Assembly (NCBI GenBank): GCA_963576735.1
Contig: CAUYWD010000323.1
Location: 16,016-80,015 of the forward strand
Length of the DNA stretch: 64,000 nt
DNA from: Bedellia somnulentella
Lineage: Eukaryota > Arthropoda > Insecta > Lepidoptera > Bedelliidae
Direction of reading: 5' to 3'
This document shows positions 54,487 through 64,000 of this stretch, one piece after another (positions within the stretch are counted from its first letter, which is position 1; every line of letters begins with the position of its first letter). Position numbers and translations under genes: made by a program. A model generated the notes under the pieces. It saw only the letters and a list, made by a program, of their open reading frames with translations, had not been told where the DNA came from and did not search any database.

Positions 54487-57400
54487 TTTGGGCATGACTT
54501 TTAGTTCCTCGCCTCTCCCATGGCCGAAAAAGAAAATATAAATTTTAAATGGGAGAGGCGGTACTCCCCGACAAAAGCACAGTCGGTCGGGGTCAGGGAG
54601 TCAGGTTCAAGAACCGACGGACGATCCGAGCCGTATCGAGCAGCACCGCTTTCTGCATTTGTGCTGGAACCGACACGCCACAGAAATCCAACCGCCTCAA
54701 GTTGGTCGCGAGGCTGGTTGGAATTAACCCGTTCGCGGACAAAACAATTGGGATTATTTCTGTCGAAGTCACACCCCACATGTCGGTGATCTCGTGAGTC
54801 AGATCGAGATATTTCCGACGCTTCTCGGTGTCGGCTTTTACGAGACCCTCGTCATGAGGGATAGTGACATCCACTAGAAATACCCTCGACTGCGACCGAT
54901 CCCATACCACGATATCAGGCTTATTCGCTAGAATAGTCCTGTCCGTGATAACGGATCGGTCCCAATAGATTTTGGCACGGTCGTTTTCTAGGATTGGCTC
55001 CGGCAGATACTTGTAATACGGCAGCCTCTGTTGCAAGAGTCCGTATTTCAGAGCGAGCTCCTGATGCAGGATTTTGGCTGCTTGGTTGTGTCTGTGCAAG
55101 TACTCAGTGTTAGCAAGAGCCGAACAACCGGAAATAACATGCCTTAGTGACTCTCCGGGACGGCCACATGCTCGACAGATGTCTGGATGTATTTCCGATA
55201 GTTCCGCGTCTTGATAACCTGGTCTTGTATTGCACAGACAAAACCTTCGGTTTCCCCAAAGAGGTCCCCGAAACGCAGCCAATGCAGGGAGGCTTTACGG
55301 TCCACGAAAGGTTCGTGAAGTACCTTGTAAAACCTCCCGTGCAGCTCCTTCTCTTTCCATACGGACTCCCGATCAGAGGTGCTAAGTACCTCCGGGGTTC
55401 GCCAATCCTGTGAGGCCAACGATAAGGGAGTCAGTCCTTTATCACTAGCGACCACCTCTCCCCGAATACTATCATCCGTCATCGTCAAAAAATAGTTTCT
55501 GAGGTTGCATACCTCGCGGTTGTGCATGGTTTTGGCACTCAAGAGGCCTCGACCACCACACTTCCGCGGGATATACAATCTCATAACCGACGACCTCGGA
55601 TGATGCATTCGATGAGAGGTCATCATCGTGCGGACTCGTCTGTCCAGAGCGTCGAGTTCGGTCTGAGTCCATCTGAGCACGCCAATTGTGTACAGGCATG
55701 ACCCAGGAGTTAATGGCTCGGATCTTATTAACGCCTGACAAGTAGCTATTAAGCACACTTTTCAGGCGTTCATAAAACTCCTCGCAAACACCCTGTTTCA
55801 CGTCTGCCACCTTCACACCGATGGTTTGTGACATGCCCAGATACCGGTATGTTTCAGTCTCGGAGAGTGCCCTCAAATGATTGGTGCCGACATCGACACC
55901 ATCAGAGTGCACGACATGCCCCTTCTCAACATGGATGACCGCACACTTATCGACCCCGAGCTCCATCTTGACGGAACCACTGAAATCGTTAGTGATCGTC
56001 AGTAGCTCCGCCAATCTGTCAGCCGTGGGGGCGTAAAGCTTCAGGTCATCCATGTAAAGGAGATGAGGCAAGCGTGGTCCGCCTCTCCGAAACTGAAAGC
56101 CCGTCCCCGAATTCTCCAAGAGTGTACTTAGAGGATTCAGGGCCAAGCAAAACCAAACTGGACTCAGGCAATCGCCCTGGAAAATCCCTCGCCTTATATC
56201 AATTTGGTCATCCGCGTCCGTCATCCGCTGACCGTCTAAACTCAGGATCGTTCTCCAGCACCCCATACACTGCCCGAGGAAGTGTCGAACTGTACTATCA
56301 ATTTTGTACAGCTCGAGGACCCTCATGAGCCATGTATGAGGTACCGAATCGAACGCCTTCCTGTAGTCTATCCAGCCAGCGGAGAAGTTCCGACGGTTGC
56401 GTTTGACCAGTTGGCCTACGACCGCGTCGATGAGGAGCAGCTCCTTGCTACCGCGACTACCGCCCCTACATCCGTTCTGAGCTCCAGAGATCACATTGTT
56501 ATCAACAATGTGTTGAGTAATCTTGGAGCTCAGAACGGATGTCAAGGTCTTGTAAATTGTACAAAGACAAGTAATGGGACGGTATTGTGATGGATCCGCG
56601 GTAGCATCGCTCTTTGGAGCTAAATGAGTGACCCCAGTAGTTAAGAAGTTCGGGAGCGTCCTACTCTCGAGGGCGCTTTGGAACTGACGGGCGAGAGTAG
56701 CGTGACAGCGCGTGAACCCCTTCAACCAGTAATGGTGCAATCCGTCCGGCCCCGGACTTTTCCAGTTCGGAGCCTTACGGATCGCAGCCACCACATCCTC
56801 CTCGGATATGTTGACGGGGTTCATGGGCGCTATGGGCTCGCACGCTCCCTCGACCGCCTCGAACCATCGGCCCTCTTCGTGATCAACAGGCAGCGACCAA
56901 AGCCCACGCCAAAAGGCAACTACGTCGGCTTTTTCCGGTCGCTGACCCGTCGAAACCACATCGGGACGCTCCAAAGTTCTGTAGAACTTCTTCTGGTCAC
57001 TCATGAAGAGACGATTCTGTTGGTACCTCTTTACCCTTTCAGAATATCGCCTAATTCGCTTACCCCAAGCAGCGAACTTCTGCTTCAGATCATCGATGCG
57101 CTCCACCAGTCTACAGGCAAACTCCGGTGAGTTGTTAAAGACATTCTCACCAGGGAATGCCTCCCTGACGAAGCGCATCACCCTCGGCCTATTGTTGCCT
57201 GATCTGAAGCTGGTCAGTTTGCCGATGAGGACCCTGGCCCTTGTGATACGGCTTTCAATCCGCCTCATCCAGGCTGGTCTAGTTCTAGTCCTGGGACTAG
57301 TACTGCCAGCCTGGCGGGAGCCACCAGCTCTTGTTGGCGGCATCCTGACGCCGACAAATTGACAAACTGTCATTGCGGCGCCAAAGAGAATTGAATCCGT

Positions 57401-58019
57401 ATCCCAAAGGTCCATGCTGCTCTCTAAAAATGAGGGCAGCATGTTATTGACGGCCTCAACGACATCCCGAACCTTGATGCTGAGAGGAACTCGGGGCAGC
57501 CTTGGCCTCCTTTCGAGAGGCACTTGGCGATATTCCAGGATCGTCTCTTCGAGTGCGCTCCTCACCAAATCCAAATCCAGGGAGACTGTTCCCCAATCGC
57601 TTTCCGCACCACCCACATCCGGCAGGTTAGCAATTGGCTCCCTCCGTACTTCCCGTTCAGGGACTGGAGGGAGAACCTGCAAAGGTGGCTCTTCGTCTAG
57701 CGGGGGAACAGCCTCGCGTCGCAATTGTTCGAGTTCGGTAGTGCTAAAAAGTTCTGAGCGCTGTATGTACCGAACTCGATCCGCCAGGTTTTGTTCTGTG
57801 ACAGTCAAATTGGGCTCCAGCCGCAGAAATTCGCGGTACATTGCTGCCCGATAACCCGTCCGTCCAGTTCTTGAACCCGAGGCCCTAAGATAGGCCCGCA
57901 TGGCATTTCTATTCATATCGACCGTCCATGCCATGCGGCGCCTTGTTCCACCAGCGGCGGGCACCGATTGCTGGGACTGAGTTGCCTCAGTCCCAACCGA
58001 TGCCAAGCCATCTGGTGGC
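54487..58019 (-). mobile_element. Dong-like LINE, copy B1
   Basis: Same intron microsatellite as A1 (TTATTATTATT on the left, TTATTATTATTATT on the right from 58020). It is 5'-truncated just upstream of the codons MASVGTEATQ, whereas A1 keeps its leader. It differs from A1 at many single bases and in its 3' terminal bases (TTGGGCATGACTTTTAG versus TCGGAAAACATTTTTG), unlike the almost identical flanks. Confidence 0.85.
54593..58006 (-). pseudogene. Dong-like LINE protein (B1), two frameshifts
   Basis: Open from 58006 through RT motifs AGWIDYRKAFDSVPHTWL, RRGIFQGDCLSPVWFCLAL and LLYMDDLKLYAP. A deletion of about 10 bp near 55687 (relative to A1) shifts the frame; a second frame covers 55144-55758. 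A 16 bp deletion near 55184 removes residues before the CCHC knuckle, and the last frame (54593-55282) carries the knuckle and PD-(D/E)XK endonuclease to FLNLTP. Unlike A1 the N-terminal part has no stops, so A1 and B1 decayed independently. Confidence 0.85.
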
Positions 58020-58212
58020 TTATTATTATTATTTCTTTATTATTCATACAACAATAATACCATTATCATAGGCATACTACCTGCCAAAGCTTGATGAAAA
58101 CGACACAAAATAATTAGGTCTTTTTATTCAACTCCTACAACTCTCTTGGAAACAGCATAGTGTGTCAATAAATTTAAAATATTCTTAAGATTGCTTCATT
58201 TGTGTTTTACAG

Positions 58213-60635
58213 TTGCACGTAAACAGATTGCAAGAAAAATATGTTACATGAAAGCTGATACAAGACTGTATCAAGTTATACAAGATTTAAAGATAAAATA
58301 TAAAAAATCTAAACGGCAGTTGAGATATGCTGTGAGGGCTAAAAGAGCTCTAAAATTTTCAAAAATGGACAGCTTTGAGAATTTAACAAAAAAATTAAAT
58401 CCTTTAACAAGAAATTTTATATGGATGCAAATATCTCAATGCACCAAGCAAAGAAAAGGACGCCGATTTACTGAAGACCAGAAATTGATGGCTCTTTCAA
58501 TTATGAAACAAAGCCCAAAAAGCTATAAGTTTCTAAGAAGAATTTTTATCCTTCCGTCAACCCGTACATTAAATAAGTTAATAAAAAACTTTGAAATGAC
58601 GGCTGGAATAAAAAATTCTGTATTTAATGCTATTAAAGAAGAGGTATTTCTACTTTTTTACTGATACATCTTATAATCCTTACACCTATCTCAAAATCAT
58701 AGCTTATTTATGTGTTTAATGCAATTAAGAAGAGGTATTTCAACTCTTTTTACTGATACATCTTATAATCCTTAAACCTATCTCAAAATCATAGTCTTCT
58801 TATGTCTATATCATCATTATTTTTGTGATAAAGGTCTTACTGAAAACTAAATAAACTTTTTAATTTTGCAGGTTCAATACTGGAGGGAACGAAAAAAGTA
58901 TTGTTCCATTATATTTGACGAAGTAGCATTAGAACCGGGTGTTACATATAATAAAAACAAAGATTGTCTACTAGGGTTTGTAGAACTAAATGAAAAAACC
59001 ACAAATTTTGCTGACCATGCGTTAGTTTTTATGACTCGTGGTGTAGTGGACAAATGGCAACAGCCAATTTGTTTCTACTTCTGTGAGGGTTCGACTTCGG
59101 CGTATATTTTAAAGAATATACTCAAAGAAGTAGTCATTGAAGTTGCAAAAACAGGATTAGTTCCAATAGCGTTGGTATCCGACCAGGGGTTAGCATTTCA
59201 GTCGGCTCTTAATAAATTAAAAGAAGACTCTAGAAGAGAGTATAACAATTATGGTAAGTTTAGTTCTATATGTATAGTGTAATGGAATTTATTAAAATTA
59301 TTCAAGGTTTTAAAACTTTTTCTTTTATAACAGATGATACCATTATCATTGGAGAAAACCGCCTTAATGTTTTTTATGATCCACCCCACCTCATCAAGGT
59401 TGTTAGAAATAATTTTATAACTAAAAACATTAAACACGAGGGAAAAATTTCGAAATGGAGTGATATTATGGATGTTTATATGGTGGACCGCGAGCTTGCA
59501 GATATGCGCATGCTGAAAAAACTAAATGATGATTACGTGATACCAGATAAAATAAAAAAAATGAAGGTTAGTAAAATAATAAAATTAATTTAAAATAATT
59601 AATAAAAGGTTAAGGTTAATAAAAGGGAAACAAAGTGAAAAGTTTATAATTGTATTATTTTTTAACTTAAGTATCATCATTATAACATCATTACAACATC
59701 ATTACTTTTACTTGTAATAAATTAGTTTCCATATGATCCCTGATTAGTAAAATAGTTATGGAAGTGCTATTTAAACCTGATAGATATACAGTTGCAGTTT
59801 ATATTTTTCCTGCCTAACTGATTAGATGTGTTTATATTTCAGGTCAAGAATTGTACTAAGGTTTTGAGTTCTACAGTTGCAAGTGCACTAACCTACACAT
59901 CATTATTTCGTAAGTTATTTTATGTTTTTTTTTATTATAATGAACAAACAGTGATGCTTAGTGTTTTACGTTTTAAGTATTCCCTATCTTTTCCCTTGGG
60001 TGTCGTGAGAGCCATGCAAGGGAGTTAAGAGCCATTAGTACTCAATTAGAGATCGGGTTAGCAACCAATTACCAGTGACTACTTGTTTTAACATCTGTTC
60101 CCCTTGAAACGTCTATATATGGTTGAGATTCCTTAAAATCTTAACACTCTGATTACCCCAATTTGAGATAAAAGGCGTGAGCAATTTAGCTGAATAAGTA
60201 GTGACAAAATACTATCATGTATCACAAATTGTACTATTGAACAAACAGAGTATATGTACAATAGCTTGAGAACTATAGCAGTAGTGGGTGTATTAAATTC
60301 CAGTTTTTTTGTTACAGCCCTTTACCCAGATGGCAAACCCGTCAGCCCAACTTTAAAAAACACAGCTGATATTGTCACTTTCTTTGATAAATTATTTGAC
60401 TCATGCAACGGAGCTGCAGCTGGAATTAAAAATATGGGGAAACCTCTACGATGGGCAGTCACGAAGAAGTCTAAACATCAAAATTCTGGATAAAAAGTAT
60501 AAAGACATTAGAAGAAATGAGGTTTCTGGACAAAGGAAAAGAAGTAATGGTGCCTTCACAAAAAAACTTTGTAACAACCCTGAAAAGTTTTATATGCCTG
60601 TGGGATTTTTTAAATAGTAAGGGATTCAGTGAAAA
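58213..60635 (+). pseudogene. P-element/THAP9-like transposase, main exons (copy B)
   Basis: Exons at 58213-58643, 58872-59253, 59334-59566, 59843-59909 and 60318 to about 60635, each offset by 23,945 bp from copy A with the same splice sites. Protein sequence is the same as copy A, including the DPPHLIKVVRNNF hallmark and the SDQG motif. The same one-base loss (about 60484) follows KKSKHQN, so the frameshift predates duplication. Only about one to two base differences per kb are noticed relative to copy A, mostly in introns. Confidence 0.8.
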
Positions 60636-61680
60636 TTAATGCAGAAAATGCTTTACGAAAGGTGATGAATTGGCTAACCGTAAATCTGCTTACATTAAAC
60701 TTGAGTAAATCCAATTACATTCCCTTTTCAATACGCAGGAACACTGAACCATCCGCTTCCTTTTCTATCCAAGCTCATACCTGTAAAAGTTCTACAACAT
60801 CTTGCGACTGCCTTTTTCTCACAAAAGTTAAGAGCGTGAAATATTTGGGAGTAATAATAGACAGTAAACTGAAATGGGATAAACAACTAGAAATACTGAC
60901 CGCCAGAGTACGAAACATAATATACATATTTAAAATATTGAGAGAATCAACATCACCTGATATACTTAAAATGGTTTATTTGACACTGTCCCAATCCGTC
61001 ATTACATATTGCATCACTGTGTGGGGTGGGGCTTACAAAACGAACTTCTTGGGATTGGAGCGGGCGCAGAGAGCTGTGCTTAAAGTTATGACAAAAAAAC
61101 CGTTCCAGTATCCAACGGCGCAACTTTACCGTGATTGCCAAGTTCTTACAGTTCGCCAGCTCTATGTGCTCCGGTCCATACTACGAAAACATAGGAATAT
61201 ATCAAATCAGTCCATCCCACAGTGTACATCGCGTTTGCGTGCTCGTAGATTTGCGTTTCAAGTGCCACCGCACAAAACTGCGTTCGCGGAACACCAATTC
61301 TATACACTAAGCTCTATCCTTTATAATAATATCGATAAAAAATTAAATATTAACATTTTGAATAGTCATGAAATAAAATCTAAAGTCACAAAATGGCTCC
61401 AGAAACTAGATTATTACGACACAGAAAAATTAATAATAACCTCTATCACATAAATAAAGTACTTACTTACTTATAGATATATATATTACCAATTACACAA
61501 AGTCGACCATAAACTGAATCAGTATGAGCACACAATGAAAATAGGACCATGGTTAATCACTGCCTTCTAAAATACAGGTTGTACCTAGTTTGGAGGGCAG
61601 GGAGCAAAATTTTATCAGACCCTGTTGTGAATAAATTAGAAAATTTCCTTTACATTTCAGTAGCATTCATTCGCACACAC

Positions 61681-61716
<36 letters not shown>

Positions 61717-61930
61717 ACTCATTCCGTAACATGAAAATTCACTTTTCCTTGTTATATTATATAATTTTATATTTTATTTTGGAAGCTTATGGCTGCATTT
61801 ACAAAATTGAATTAGTATGTAGATACTTAGCTGTAAATAACAAGCTTCCTCATATAGTACATATTGTAATCGTAATGTATTAATGTAACAAGTGTAATGG
61901 TCTACCTTTTGTGAAATAAATAAATTATTA
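60635..61930 (+). mobile_element. 5'-truncated LINE (Jockey/CR1-like) after transposase B
   Basis: Duplicate of 36690-37985. The open frame 60629-61453 differs from copy A by one noticed substitution (Val to Leu in CQVLTVRQLYV). It ends in the same TTA-rich tail that holds Dong copy B3. Confidence 0.75.
61673..61713. repeat. (CA)n microsatellite, copy B
   Basis: Shorter than the copy A array at 37733-37781, the expected behaviour of a microsatellite after duplication. Confidence 0.9.
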
Positions 61931-61937
61931 TTATTAT

Positions 61938-63527
61938 TTTGGCATTACTTTTAGTTCCTCGCCTCTCCCATGGCCGAAAAAGAAAATATAAATTTTAAAT
62001 GGGAGAGGCGGTACTCCCCGACAAAAGAACAGTCGGTCGGGGTCAGGGAGTCAGGTTCAAGAACCGACGGACGATCCGAGCCGTATCGAGCAGCACCGCT
62101 TTCTGCATTTGTGCTGGAACCGACACGCCACAGAAATCCAACCGCCTCAAGTTGGTCGCGAGGCTGGTTGGAATTAACCCGTTCGCGGACAAAACAATTG
62201 GGATTATTTCTGTCGAAGTCACACCCCACATGTCGGTGATCTCGTGAGCCAGATCGAGATATTTCCGACGCTTCTCGGTGTCGGCTTTCACGAGACCCTC
62301 GTCATGAGGGATAGTGACATCCACTAGGAATACCCTCGACTGCGACCGAACCCATACCACGATATCAGGCTTATTCGCTAGAATAGTCCTGTCCGTGATA
62401 ACGGATCGGTCCCAATAGATTTTGGCTCGGTCGTTTTCTAGGATTGGCTCCGGCAGATACTTGTAATACGGCAGCCTCTGTTGCAAGAGTCCGTATTTCA
62501 GAGCGAGCTCCTGATGTAGGATTTTGGCTGCTTGGTTGTGTCTGTGCAAGTACTCAGTGTTAGCAAGAGCCGAACAACCGGAAATAACATGCCTAAGTGA
62601 CTCTCCGGGACGGCCACATGCTCGACAGATGTCTGTGGTACCGTCCTTTAGGATGTATTTCCGATAGTTCCGCGTCTTGATAACCTGGTCCTGTATTGCA
62701 CAGACAAAACCTTCGGTTTCCCCAAAGAGGTCCCCGAAACGCAGCCAATGCAGGGAGGCTTTACGGTCCACGAAAGGTTCGTGAAGTACCTTGTAAAACC
62801 TCCCGTGCAGCTCCTTCTCTTTCCATACGGACTCCCGATCAGAGGTGCTAAGTACCTCCGGGGTTCGCCAATCCTGTGAGGCCAACGATAAGGGAGTCAG
62901 TCCTTTATCACTACCGACCACCTCTCCCCGAATACTATCATCCGTCATCGTCAAAAAATAGTTTCTGAGGTTGCATACCTCGCGGTTGTGCATGGTTTTG
63001 GCACTCAAGAGGCCTCGACCACCACACTTCCGCGGGATATACAATCTCATAACCGACGATCTCGGATGATGCATTCGATGAGAGGTCATCGTCGTGCGGA
63101 CTCGTCTGTCCAGAGCGTCTAGTTCGGACTGAGTCCATCTGAGCACGCCAAACGTGTACATCAGTACAGGCATGACCCAGGAGTTAATGGCTCGGATTTT
63201 ATTAACGCCTGACAAGTAGCTATTAAGCACACTTTTCAGGCGTTCATAAAACTCCTCGCAAACACCCTGTTTCACGTCTGCCACCTTCACACCGATGGTT
63301 TGTGACATGCCCAGATACCGGTATGTTTCAGTCTCGGAGAGTGCCCTCAAATGATTGGTGCCGACATCGACACCATCAGAGTGCACGACATGCCCCTTCT
63401 CAACATGAATGACCGCACACTTATCGACCCCGAGCTCCATCTTGACGGAACCACTGAAATCGTTAGTGATCGTCAGTAGCTCCGCCAATCTGTCAGCCGT
63501 GGGGGCGTAAAGCTTCAGGTCATCCAT
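61938..63527 (-). mobile_element. Dong-like LINE, copy B3, 5'-truncated, open
   Basis: Duplicate of A3 with the same 5' break after CATCCATG. The 494-codon frame (62043-63527) from MDDLKLYAP to FLNLTP is open, covering part of the RT, the CCHC knuckle (CRACGRPGESLRHVISGC) and endonuclease (KPDIVVWVRSQSRVFLVDVT). Without RT motifs A and B it cannot be active. Confidence 0.85.
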
Positions 63528-63573
63528 GTTTGTGACATCACTAAATTTAAATTAACAACTTAGGAGATAATAC

Positions 63574-63803
63574 AATTTGATATAAAATGACAAACATCTC
63601 AGTTTATGTCGCTGTCACGCCGCTCATGCTCGCACATGTGACTCGGCGTTGCGATGTCAAAGGCGAGTCACTAGCGCTCTCACATCTCAGATGCCTCATG
63701 CTCGGGCGTGCGAGAAACGGTCAAATATGGCGGCCAATTCGCCCTTGAACGGTGACATAGCCCTATCTCAGAGGCTCTCACACGCCTCATGCTACCCCGG
63801 CTG
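63574..63803 (+). repeat. Partial unit: P-type end of E (block B)
   Basis: Duplicate of 39642-39871 with the same left breakpoint, preceded by the same 45 bp unique segment (63528-63573). Confidence 0.85.
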
Positions 63804-63931
63804 ATATATATATATATATGACAAGTGTAAACTATAACTATATATATGTATTAAAATATTAACTATAACTATTATTCACACACACACAGACACAAAAATT
63901 ACATGTATTTCATGATACACTATACTTAAAC
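63804..63931. repeat. AT-rich spacer of palindrome P3
   Basis: Duplicate of 39872-39999. Confidence 0.85.
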
Positions 63932-64000
63932 CTGCCGGGGTAGCATGAGGCGTGTGAGAGCCTCTGAGATAGGGCTATGTCACCGTTCAAGGGCGAATTG
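63932..64000 (-). repeat. Start of array unit E'3
   Basis: The first 69 bp of a further inverted unit (CCGGGGTAGCATGAGGCG onward), cut by the window edge. The array therefore continues beyond the window. Confidence 0.85.

Noticed and set aside
28274..60635. Domesticated, working transposase-derived host gene
   Set aside because: Both copies share a frameshift, are interrupted downstream by a LINE and have LINE-filled introns; no sign of preservation for function.
39876..63932. CRISPR array or bacterial repeat system
   Set aside because: Repeats are kilobase-sized, inverted and eukaryotic; there is no short regular repeat-spacer pattern anywhere in the window.

Overview
The window is repeat-dominated nuclear DNA from an insect, most probably a moth or butterfly. 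The evidence is a large insertion of insect-order mitochondrial DNA, several repeat types typical of Lepidoptera (a Dong-like R4-clade LINE sitting in TTA microsatellites, a short Helitron with a CTAG end, tRNA-like SINEs, a LINE 3' end closing in a TTCTA array), and spliced transposase exons. No ordinary host gene could be supported. The repeat density, mitochondrial DNA and large palindromic amplification would suit a W chromosome, but nothing here proves that.

Layout. 1-8120: fragments of RTE-type and other LINEs, SINE pieces, one small inverted-repeat element and a tRNA-like sequence. 8122-19589: a rearranged nuclear mitochondrial insertion (NUMT). It carries nad6 and cob in one orientation, joined to an inverted run nad6 start-trnP-trnT-nad4l-nad4-trnH-nad5-trnF-trnE-trnS1-trnN-trnR-trnA-nad3-trnG-cox3. 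The inverted run is broken by about 1 kb of unrelated DNA inside nad4, a LINE inside nad5, and a Ty1/copia retrotransposon (13613-17923) also inside nad5. 19590-64000: a higher-order array.

The array is built from one approximately 2.7 kb unit, called E here (E' when inverted). E has 18 bp terminal inverted repeats beginning CAGCC and repeated AGCATGAG motifs near its ends. Units alternate as E'-E palindromes at 19590-28172, 40000-46870 and 46997-54123, and a further E' starts at 63932. Two nearly identical blocks (28218-39641 and 54169-63573) each hold a spliced P-element/THAP9-like transposase gene lacking any visible THAP domain, a LINE 3' fragment and Dong-like LINEs. Both transposase copies share the same one-base frameshift, so the gene was already broken before the block was duplicated.

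Nested insertions order the events. A CR1-like LINE is present only in E0. A Helitron is present in E1 and E2 but not E0. A 5'-truncated SINE with a 12 bp target duplication is present only in E2. Dong-like LINEs occupy the same intron microsatellite in both blocks with different 5' ends, which suggests separate insertions or local conversion.
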